Below, in pieces: positions 24,902 through 32,524 of a stretch of DNA of 64,000 nt (positions are counted from its first letter, which is position 1; each line of letters opens with the position of its first letter). Both the position numbers and the translations under genes were made by a program. Source of the stretch: CAIODY01 sp046051225 (GTDB lineage Bacteria > Bacteroidota > Bacteroidia > Chitinophagales > CAIODY01); assembly GCA_046051225.1 (NCBI GenBank), contig JBJOOR010000004.1, positions 124,001 through 188,000 of the forward strand, in the 5' to 3' direction. Below the pieces are notes generated by a model. The model ran no database searches. It was not told where the DNA came from and was given only the letters and a program-made list of their open reading frames with translations.

Positions 24902-27900
24902 CTCACTCTCCACGGCTGCGGTAGCGGCTTGTGAGGCTTCACCATCTTTTTTGGCTTGCAACATTTTGGCGATTAATCTGGCACGTTCAGTTTTAATCCA
25001 CTCTCGTTTTTGTTCGTCTTGTTGCTTATCGTAATAGCAAATTCCATCCACAAAAGTTTTTTCCACCACCGCATAAACGCTTAATGGATGAGCATTCCAC
25101 AACACCACATCAGCATCTTTCCATTCTTTAATGCTGCCTACATATTTTTCCACATGCAACATTTTTGCAGGATTCATCGTGCACAATTTCATTGCTTGCG
25201 TTTCCGATAAATCGCCATACTTCATGCTCTTCGCCGCTTCATGATTTAATCGTCTGCCCATTTCAGCATCATCGCTGTTCACTGCCACATTCAATCCCAC
25301 TTTTGTCATCAACGCAGCGTTGTACGGAATGGCTTCCATCACTTCAAATTTATAAGCCCACCAATCGCTAAACGTAGATGCACCGCTGATTCCATGCGCT
25401 TTCATTTTATCAGCAACTTTGTAACCTTCCAAAATATGTGTGAACGTATTCACTTTGAAATGAAACGAATCAGCCACATGCATCAGCATATTTATTTCGC
25501 TTTGCTGATAACTATGACAAGTGATAAAACGCTTGCTGTGCAAGATTTCTACGAGTGCATCCAATTCTAAATCTCTTCTGAAAACTTTTTGATTTTGTGT
25601 CTTTGAATTTGCAATCTGCAATTTGCAATCTGCAATTTGTTGTTCATATTCTTTCGCTCTTGTAAATGCATTCATATACACTTGTTCAACGCCCATACGG
25701 GTTTGCGGAAATCGTGTGATACTGTTATCGCCCCAATTGGCTTGCTTCACATTTTCACCCAAAGCAAATTTTATAAAGCCAGAAGCATTTTGAAATTTCA
25801 TTTCTTCAGGCGATTTTCCCCAACGCATTTTGATGAGTTGTGTTTGTCCGCCAATCGCATTAGCCGAGCCATGCAGCAAATGCGCCGAAGTAACACCACC
25901 GCTTAGTTGTCGGTAAATATTGATGTCTTCGCTGTTCACCACATCGCCAATTCTCACTTCGCTGGTAACACTTTGAGTGCCTTCATTCACACCACCGTTG
26001 ATGGCTATGTGTGAGTGTTCATCAATGATTCCGGGCGAAAGAAATTTTCCCGAAGCATTGATGGTGTCAATTTTTCCTTTCACTACATAATCGCCAATCG
26101 TTAAATTTTTACCGATTTTGAAAATTTTTCCATGAAGAATTAACACATCAATATTCACAAGAATAGAATCATTTTCATTCGTAATTACATTTACATTTTG
26201 AATGAGATAATTATTTTTTGAAGGAATATTTTCATTGCCATAAGCATTAAATGGAAACAGAATTTTCGGAATTTTTATTTTTTCTTGAGAAGATTTTTTT
26301 GCCGAATCTTTTTTCTCTTCAATGTTGTGCAAAAATTTAGCCGACCATGTAACCCAGTTGCCATCAGGTTTTTGAGCTTGTCCGTTCCAAACTGAATCAT
26401 TCATCACACCACTAAAACGATAAGTAGCTTTGCTTGTATCTTTTGGATAATTGAAGCTGAAAGTGATGAGGTTCTGATTCAAAGAGTAACTGCATTTTAA
26501 TTTTACAGTATCCGTTTTTGATAAATGCTTTACCTCATCAATTAGTAATTGATAATTATTAATTATTAATTCGGGTGCAGCAGCAGAGCCTTTTGCGACA
26601 ATTTCTAAATGTGTGTTTGGTAAAGTCAAGGCATACACTCCTCTCACATCTTTAAATCCATTGTCTTTCAAAATGTAGTTTTTTCCTTTTACCCAATTTT
26701 GAAAAATGATATTTTTTTCGTCAAAAATTTTAGAAGAGCAAATCAGGAAGTTGGCAATTTTTCCTTTTTGCAAAGTGCCGATTTCGTTGTCCATGTTCAG
26801 CATTTTTGCTGGCACAGTGGTTAGTGCTTTCAACGCTAATGCAGTATCCAAGCCACATTTGATGGCTTTTCGCAAATTGCTGAAAAACTCTGTTGATGAT
26901 TTACAACCTTGATAAGTAATCGCAAACGGAATATTTTTTTTGCTGATAAAATACAAATTAAAAGACGCATCTTCCCAATGCATCATTTCAGCCAAACTGA
27001 TATTCATCGCATCCAAAGGTTCGCTCACATCATACACTTTTGGAAAAGTTAATGGCACAATTAATCCCGAAATATTTTTTTGCTCTGCTATTTCATTCAA
27101 CCGCTGATACTCATTGCCATTGGTTTTGAGGATGTAATTCACTTTAAATTCATCTGCAATTTTTGCAGCACGAAGACAATTTAATTTGTCTTCCGCTTCA
27201 AAAATTTGTGGCAAATTTTGTAAATCATTAAATGCTTCCAACGATAAATTAATTTCCTTCTTATCGGCTGAATGCTTGTACCAATCGGCATCGTAGTAAG
27301 TTTGACGCAACAATGCAATCGCTCCCATCAATGATGCAGGATAATCTTGCGATGAAATTCCTTTGCTAAAAGAATAATGCGCCGATGCTTTTTCTTTCAA
27401 AATAATTTTTGAATCTACTTCATCATTTAGCGAAACCACACAACCACTTCCTCTTGCAATTCCATCTTGCTGATGCGAAAGCACTACGCCAAAACCTGCA
27501 TTACGAAAGGTTTTAGCAGCATTTGCATCGCGACTAAAATTTTGCGCTGCATCCACTTCAGGATGAATGGCTTGATTCCAATAATATGCACCACGTTTTT
27601 TAGAAAGCGTTTGTTCATACTGACTTTTATCCGAACGAAATGGCGCAGCGATTCCATAATTGGAATACATATCTACAAACGATGGATAAATGTACTTGCC
27701 TTTCAAATCAATGATAGTAGCATCTTTCGGGATGCTGATATTATATCCAACTGCTTCAATTTTATCATCTTTAATAATTAAAGTTGCATCTTTTAATTGT
27801 TGGTTGGCATCTACAATATTTGCATGCACAAACGCATAACGTGTGCTGCGATTATCGTGTACACCATTGACTGGTGCTAAATCTTGTGACATCAAATTGT

Positions 27901-27955
27901 TCGACAAACTCACAATGACCAACACAAAAAAGAAAGAGAAAATTGTTTTTTTCAT
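24881..27955 (-). CDS. secreted double amidohydrolase-family protein
   Basis: This 1024-residue protein has a signal peptide (MKKTIFSFFFVLVIVSLSNN) and two amidohydrolase modules. The C-terminal module (about residues 600-1000) keeps metal ligands of the superfamily: HSH in PGIIDEHSHIA, His in ITCHSYQQSE, His in FTHILEG and Asp in AVNSDDAEMG. The N-terminal module (about residues 40-440) keeps the scaffold but reads PSFVDMYSNYG where the HxH should be, so it is probably inactive. Related Bacteroidota proteins are annotated as imidazolonepropionase-like or cyclic-amide hydrolases; the substrate is not known. Two short dispersed repeats are captured in frame (25606-25639, 26537-26573). Confidence 0.87.
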   Translation of the reverse strand: MKKTIFSFFFVLVIVSLSNNLMSQDLAPVNGVHDNRSTRYAFVHANIVDANQQLKDATLIIKDDKIEAVGYNISIPKDATIIDLKGKYIYPSFVDMYSNYGIAAPFRSDKSQYEQTLSKKRGAYYWNQAIHPEVDAAQNFSRDANAAKTFRNAGFGVVLSHQQDGIARGSGCVVSLNDEVDSKIILKEKASAHYSFSKGISSQDYPASLMGAIALLRQTYYDADWYKHSADKKEINLSLEAFNDLQNLPQIFEAEDKLNCLRAAKIADEFKVNYILKTNGNEYQRLNEIAEQKNISGLIVPLTFPKVYDVSEPLDAMNISLAEMMHWEDASFNLYFISKKNIPFAITYQGCKSSTEFFSNLRKAIKCGLDTALALKALTTVPAKMLNMDNEIGTLQKGKIANFLICSSKIFDEKNIIFQNWVKGKNYILKDNGFKDVRGVYALTLPNTHLEIVAKGSAAAPELIINNYQLLIDEVKHLSKTDTVKLKCSYSLNQNLITFSFNYPKDTSKATYRFSGVMNDSVWNGQAQKPDGNWVTWSAKFLHNIEEKKDSAKKSSQEKIKIPKILFPFNAYGNENIPSKNNYLIQNVNVITNENDSILVNIDVLILHGKIFKIGKNLTIGDYVVKGKIDTINASGKFLSPGIIDEHSHIAINGGVNEGTQSVTSEVRIGDVVNSEDINIYRQLSGGVTSAHLLHGSANAIGGQTQLIKMRWGKSPEEMKFQNASGFIKFALGENVKQANWGDNSITRFPQTRMGVEQVYMNAFTRAKEYEQQIADCKLQIANSKTQNQKVFRRDLELDALVEILHSKRFITCHSYQQSEINMLMHVADSFHFKVNTFTHILEGYKVADKMKAHGISGASTFSDWWAYKFEVMEAIPYNAALMTKVGLNVAVNSDDAEMGRRLNHEAAKSMKYGDLSETQAMKLCTMNPAKMLHVEKYVGSIKEWKDADVVLWNAHPLSVYAVVEKTFVDGICYYDKQQDEQKREWIKTERARLIAKMLQAKKDGEASQAATAAVESEYSCGHD
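25606..25639. repeat. in-frame 14-bp tandem repeat inside the amidohydrolase gene
   Basis: The unit AATTTGCAATCTGC occurs 2.4 times and encodes the low-complexity stretch QIADCKLQIANSK on the minus strand. It lies in a non-conserved linker. A related repeat sits in polA at 32698-32730. Confidence 0.8.
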
Positions 27956-28059
27956 TGAATAAAGATAAAATTCAAAATGATTATTTATAAACCAAATTTC
28001 ATTTTAATCAAGATGAACTTTTTGATGTTATAATGGTTTTGTATTTTAGCAAAAAAATA

Positions 28060-28137
28060 GAACACAGATTGAACCGATAAAACAGATTTCAAAGATTTAA
28101 TGAGCACTTAGAATTCAATCCGTTTCATTTGTGTTTC
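28060..28137. repeat. imperfect inverted repeat upstream of urocanate hydratase
   Basis: The segments 28060-28078 (GAACACAGATTGAACCGAT) and 28117-28137 are imperfect inverted copies (about 12 of 16 core positions), flanking an ACAGATTT-type stretch. It resembles fold-back intergenic repeats seen in this phylum. No clear promoter was found in the 195-bp gap 27956-28150. Confidence 0.4.
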
Positions 28138-28150
28138 AAAAAAACAATCA

Positions 28151-29803
28151 ATGACAACAATTTCAAAACGCATCATCAAAGCCCCAACAGGCAACACTTT
28201 AACTTGTAAAAATTGGATTTCGGAAGCTGCATTTCGAATGATTCAAAACAACTTAGACCCTGATGTGGCGGAGCGTCCGGAGGATTTAATTGTATATGGC
28301 GGCAGAGGAAAAGCTGCAAGAAATTGGGAAGCTTACGATAAAATAATTGAGTGTTTAAAAAACTTAGAAGAAGACCAAACGCTAATTGTGCAAAGCGGCA
28401 AACCCGTTGGTGTACTGCGTTCGCATAAAGATGCACCACGAGTTTTGATTGCCAATTCTAACCTTGTTGGCAATTGGGCTAACTGGGATGTGTTTACTGA
28501 ATTAGAGAAAAAAGGATTAATGATGTACGGGCAGATGACTGCTGGAAGCTGGATTTACATTGGCTCACAAGGTATTGTGCAAGGCACTTACGAAACGTAT
28601 TTGAGTTTGGCTGCTCAACATTTTAATGGAACATTGAAAGGCAAACTCAATGTTACCGCAGGTTTGGGGGGCATGGGTGGTGCTCAACCTTTAGCAATTA
28701 CAATGAACGAAGGTGTTTGTTTGGCTGCTGATATGGAAGCTTGGCGAATTGAAAAACGAATTGAAACTCGTTACATTGATAAAATGACCCACAGCATTGA
28801 AGAAGGTGTGCAATGGGCATTAGCCGCCAAAGCCTCTGGTGAAGCGATTTCTATTGGTGTAGTTTGTAATGTGGTTGATTTGTTGCAATATTTAATCGAC
28901 AAAAATATTCCGATTGATACACTCACCGACCAAACATCGGCACACGATGAATTGATTGGTTATTTCCCCGAAGGCTTAACAGTGGAACAAGCGAATGTTT
29001 TACGTGAGCAAAATCCTGAACAATATCGCAACCGCAGTTGGGATACTATGGCGAAGCATGTACGCCAAATGTTGGAATTGCAAAAACGTGGCGCCATCAC
29101 TTTTGATTATGGAAATAATCTTCGTGGGCAAGCAAAAGATAAACGTGGAGTGCTGAATGCGTTTGACTTTCCAGGTTTTGTGCCTGCGTATATTCGTCCG
29201 CTTTTTTGTGAAGGCAAAGGACCATTTCGTTGGGTGGCGTTGAGTGGCGACCCCGAAGATATTTACACCACCGACCAAGCCATGAAGGAATTATTTCCTA
29301 ACGACAAAGGCTTGCATCGCTGGCTGGATATGGCTCGTGAGAAAATTGCGTTTCAAGGTTTACCAGCACGAATTTGTTGGATAGGCATGGGCGATAGAGA
29401 AAAAGCGGCTTTGAAATTTAACGAGTTGGTTCGTGAAGGAAAAGTGAAAGCACCCATTGTAATTGGCAGAGACCATTTAGACACCGGCTCGGTGGCTTCG
29501 CCCAACAGAGAAACAGAAGCGATGATGGATGGCAGCGATGCAGTTGCTGATTGGCCAATTTTAAATGCGTTGATAAACACCGCAGGTGGTGCAAGTTGGG
29601 TTTCGTTGCATCATGGCGGCGGTGTGGGCATGGGCTATAGCATACATGCTGGCATGGTGATAGTAGCTGATGGAACAGCAGATGCCGAACGCAGATTGCG
29701 TAGAGTTTTATTCAACGACCCAGCGATGGGTGTGATTCGTCATGCCGATGCTGGTTATGAAATTGCGAAAGCAACGAGTAGAAAGTTTGGGTTGGATGTG
29801 TAA
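28151..29803 (+). CDS. hutU: urocanate hydratase
   Basis: Urocanase converts urocanate to imidazolonepropionate in histidine degradation, in the cytoplasm, with tightly bound NAD+. At 550 residues the length is typical. Visible signatures are VYGGRGKAARNW near residue 48, LNVTAGLGGMGGAQPLA near residue 166, DQTSAHDELIGYFP near residue 262, and WVSLHHGGGVGMGYS with HAGMV near residue 483. No hutH, hutI or hutG is adjacent. The amidohydrolase upstream is in the imidazolonepropionase superfamily but is secreted and divergent, so it is unlikely to be the next pathway step. Confidence 0.95.
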   Translation: MTTISKRIIKAPTGNTLTCKNWISEAAFRMIQNNLDPDVAERPEDLIVYGGRGKAARNWEAYDKIIECLKNLEEDQTLIVQSGKPVGVLRSHKDAPRVLIANSNLVGNWANWDVFTELEKKGLMMYGQMTAGSWIYIGSQGIVQGTYETYLSLAAQHFNGTLKGKLNVTAGLGGMGGAQPLAITMNEGVCLAADMEAWRIEKRIETRYIDKMTHSIEEGVQWALAAKASGEAISIGVVCNVVDLLQYLIDKNIPIDTLTDQTSAHDELIGYFPEGLTVEQANVLREQNPEQYRNRSWDTMAKHVRQMLELQKRGAITFDYGNNLRGQAKDKRGVLNAFDFPGFVPAYIRPLFCEGKGPFRWVALSGDPEDIYTTDQAMKELFPNDKGLHRWLDMAREKIAFQGLPARICWIGMGDREKAALKFNELVREGKVKAPIVIGRDHLDTGSVASPNRETEAMMDGSDAVADWPILNALINTAGGASWVSLHHGGGVGMGYSIHAGMVIVADGTADAERRLRRVLFNDPAMGVIRHADAGYEIAKATSRKFGLDV

Positions 29804-29804
29804 A

Positions 29805-30455
29805 ATGAGAAAACTAATTTCAATATTATTTATTTGTCTTTGGGTGTTAGCTAATTCCTCATTCGTTAATTCCAAAGAAGTAGAATTTGAAAAATCTTTC
29901 GTACTTAAAAAATTCAAAAAGATTCCCAAAGAATTTGATGATGGAAATTGGGGAAATTTGATTCAAAAAATTATCCCCTCAAAAAAATATAAATATTGGG
30001 AATGCAGAAGATATGAAGACTTCATTCCTAATAAAATAATTGCAAAATCAGGCGATACATCTCAACAACAAAAGATAAAAGCAATTAATTGTAACTCTGG
30101 TTTTTTTAGACAATGTTTACCTGGAAGTTGTTTTCAGTTTATTATTGCAATAAATCAAAATGATTCAATAGAGGTAATTGACAGGGAAGAAAAATTAAGG
30201 GGTTTTATTGGAGAAATTGATAATCTTGAAGAAGCTCTATTAGTAGCTAAATCATATGGATATTGGTTTGATAAAAACAATAAAATTGGAGGTGCATACA
30301 GAATTTTAGACGGTGATTATTATTTGTATTTGCTGTCCTATTCTCAAACGCCTGTTACTTATACTTCAATTAAAGTCATCCTGAAAAAGAATGGTCAATT
30401 AAAGTTAGTCGATAGTAAAGTGTATAAGAAAACTAATGAATTTTATATAAATTGA
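29805..30455 (+). CDS. hypothetical secreted protein
   Basis: I do not recognise this 216-residue protein. The ATG at 29805 lies 1 nt after the hutU stop and gives a convincing signal peptide (MRKLISILFICLWVLANSSFVNS); the longer frame overlaps hutU and is not credible. The mature part is mixed alpha/beta with two cysteines (NCNSGFFRQC). It probably shares the hutU transcript, which ends at the terminator at 30477-30512. Confidence 0.7.
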   Translation: MRKLISILFICLWVLANSSFVNSKEVEFEKSFVLKKFKKIPKEFDDGNWGNLIQKIIPSKKYKYWECRRYEDFIPNKIIAKSGDTSQQQKIKAINCNSGFFRQCLPGSCFQFIIAINQNDSIEVIDREEKLRGFIGEIDNLEEALLVAKSYGYWFDKNNKIGGAYRILDGDYYLYLLSYSQTPVTYTSIKVILKKNGQLKLVDSKVYKKTNEFYIN

Positions 30456-30476
30456 AGATAGCGTTTTAATAAAATA

Positions 30477-30512
30477 AAAAAGCCCGTAGAATCAACATCC
30501 ACGGGCTTTTTT
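30477..30512 (+). terminator. rho-independent terminator after hutU unit
   Basis: The stem AGCCCGT / ACGGGCT is flanked by A- and T-tracts, with a 13-nt loop. It lies 21 nt after the stop at 30455. Confidence 0.88.
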
Positions 30513-30667
30513 TATTAGTTTAAAAGAAAAATAATTTTTCGGTATTTCCAGTTTTGGTTTTGACGGATTTTAAAAAATCGCTAATCCTTTTAATAATAAG
30601 CCTTCAACTAATTCAAAACTACACTTATTTACAATCGACACTTTTGAATTACAAACTTAACCAACGG

Positions 30668-31396
30668 TTAATTTCCACCATTCAATCTATCAAAAGCATT
30701 TTGCAAATCAGCCTGACTGGCATTTGCCATGGCTTCGCTGAAACCAAAAGTGAGTTTTGTTTTTCCTTCTTGCAATTGATTGAATATAGATGCAATGAAA
30801 TCACTCACTGGCGGAGCAGCATCGTGTAAGCCTTTGCCTCCTAAATCAGTATTTAATGCCGGCGGAATAATTTCAATTACTTCAATATTTTTTGCTTTCA
30901 ATAAACTTTGCATTGCCCAAGTGAACGAATGGAAAAAGGCTTTGGTGGCTGAATACACAGGTGTTTTGGTCAATGGCACAAATGACAAACCTGAAGTAAC
31001 ATTCATCAACATATTTAAGTTGGGTAAGTTGATAAACAAAGAAGTGAGATGCAAAGGTGCTTCCACATTGATAGCAATTTCTTGTTTTGCTTTTTCAAAA
31101 AAATCTGCATCATCAATCTTCATCCAGTTTTGAATGCCTGCATTATTCACCAACACATTTAAGTCAGCATGTTCGCTGGCAATCCATTGATGCAATGCTA
31201 TGCGTTCTTGTTCGTTTGCTACATCACATTGTTTGATGATTAAGGTTGGAAATTTTGCTTTGGCTTCTTGCAAGCCTTCCATTCTTCTGCCGCAAATTAT
31301 TACGGTGTTGCCTTCATTGATAAATCTTTCGGTTAAGCCCAAACCTATACCTGTTGCGCCACCTGTGATTAATATTTTATTACCTGATAATTTCAT
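30668..31396 (-). CDS. SDR family oxidoreductase (DltE-like)
   Basis: This is a classical short-chain dehydrogenase of 242 residues. The ATG at 31396 starts MKLSGNKILITGGATGIG, with the NAD(P) glycine motif TGGATGIG, an arginine pair after strand 2 (CGRRMEG) hinting at NADP, the NNAG motif near residue 85, a serine in MNVTSGLSFVP, and the YSATK catalytic pair near residue 150. The longer upstream frame to 31579 is not conserved-looking. Substrate unknown; it resembles DltE/YtkK-type proteins. It is probably a single-gene unit. Confidence 0.88.
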   Translation of the reverse strand: MKLSGNKILITGGATGIGLGLTERFINEGNTVIICGRRMEGLQEAKAKFPTLIIKQCDVANEQERIALHQWIASEHADLNVLVNNAGIQNWMKIDDADFFEKAKQEIAINVEAPLHLTSLFINLPNLNMLMNVTSGLSFVPLTKTPVYSATKAFFHSFTWAMQSLLKAKNIEVIEIIPPALNTDLGGKGLHDAAPPVSDFIASIFNQLQEGKTKLTFGFSEAMANASQADLQNAFDRLNGGN

Positions 31397-31487
31397 GTTG
31401 ATTGATTTTGATGAATGAGTTGAGTGAAGAAAACAGATGGATGAATGAAAAGTTTTACAAAATCTACTGCGACTAATAGAAAAACTA

Positions 31488-31790
31488 TCAACCAAAGAAA
31501 TGTAATTTCTCTGGATTTTGTCTGCCATCAAATAAAAAGAGAATAGAAACATTGTCACCTTCAACATGATAATAAACAACTGTTAAATTATTTATCAAGC
31601 ATTTTCTGATTTGCTTTTGTTCGGAAACAATTGGAAAAATAAACGGACTCACACTTAACAACAATAATTTTTCAGAAAGTTTATTGTCGAATTTTACGAC
31701 TTCTTTTTCTGAAAGTTTATTCAAAATGTAATCACAAATCTGAAGATAATTTTCTTCAGCTTCTTTTGTTAAAACTACTTTGAACCCCAT
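31488..31790 (-). CDS. RelE/ParE-family toxin
   Basis: This 100-residue toxin has the pattern VVLTKEAEENYLQICDYILNKLS, then RKCLINNLTVVYYHVEGDNVSILFLFDGRQNP, typical of ParE-like toxins in Bacteroidota. Its start overlaps the antitoxin by 16 bp. It is a second TA pair, not closely similar to the one at 22863-23437. Confidence 0.85.
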   Translation of the reverse strand: MGFKVVLTKEAEENYLQICDYILNKLSEKEVVKFDNKLSEKLLLLSVSPFIFPIVSEQKQIRKCLINNLTVVYYHVEGDNVSILFLFDGRQNPEKLHFFG

Positions 31791-32014
31791 TTAGGTTTAG
31801 TTTTCATAAACTCTTCTAAAGTAATAAAGTCGCCATTTTCAATGTCTTTCAAGCCACGTTCAATGCCTGCAATTTCAGCGGCAGAAAGCGGTTGATTGTA
31901 AATCTCTTTGTGTTCATTAAATTCAGTAACCATTGAATTTACTTTTGAAAGTGATTGCTCATCAAATGAATCAATCAATTGATGCAAATGGTTTTTTATT
32001 TCTGAAGCACTCAT
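31775..32014 (-). CDS. antitoxin of second RelE/ParE-type pair
   Basis: The ATG at 32014 starts MSASEIKNHLHQLIDSFDEQ; the longer frame to 32062 adds a segment with no coding character. The 79-residue product ends in GDFITLEEFMKTKPKWGSK, the kind of tail that wraps a ParE/RelE toxin, and overlaps the toxin gene by 16 bp. No DNA-binding motif is obvious. Confidence 0.8.
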   Translation of the reverse strand: MSASEIKNHLHQLIDSFDEQSLSKVNSMVTEFNEHKEIYNQPLSAAEIAGIERGLKDIENGDFITLEEFMKTKPKWGSK

Positions 32015-32109
32015 GATAAATTGTTTTTGTAAAATTAATAAATAAAATTGTTGAAACAGCAAGCAAACAGATTTACATTTGAATGAGCAATGAATAATGC
32101 AAATTGGCT

Positions 32110-32454
32110 CTATTGAGATTTCTTAATGAACCCTTGTCTTATTTGATTTACTCTTTCATTATTTAATCCTATTTCATTTAAAATTTCCAAGTAAATCAAA
32201 AAAGTAGTTTCGAATTTTTTCATTAATGATTCTTCTGCAAAATAGATTTCCCAAAGTGCACCCATTCCGCCAAATAATGTTTTATGTGTTGCAAACGATA
32301 TAAATTCAGAGTCATTCTTTTTCTTCGCCGCATCCAGTACATTGTCAATTGCAATGTGGTATCCAAAACAATTATTTGCCTCTAAAATATTTTTTAGAAG
32401 AATAGTAACTTCTGAAAGTCGGTTAATGTTGCTTTCTGAAAATTCAAATTTCAT
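32110..32454 (-). CDS. hypothetical protein
   Basis: I do not recognise this 114-residue, largely helical soluble protein. It has no signal peptide or membrane segment. Notable pieces are FGYHIAIDNVLDAAKKKND and FGGMGALWEIYF. The ATG at 32454 is the only reasonable start. It stands between the second TA pair and polA and may be part of the same accessory patch. Confidence 0.6.
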   Translation of the reverse strand: MKFEFSESNINRLSEVTILLKNILEANNCFGYHIAIDNVLDAAKKKNDSEFISFATHKTLFGGMGALWEIYFAEESLMKKFETTFLIYLEILNEIGLNNERVNQIRQGFIKKSQ

Positions 32455-32524
32455 CTTACAATGTATTTTTCGTTACTAATTTCTGTATTTCAATCATAAA
32501 TCATCCATCAACAAATCGTAAATC

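Noticed and set aside
31397..31579. Upstream extension of the SDR frame
   Set aside because: The Rossmann fold begins right after the ATG at 31396; the extension has no domain features.
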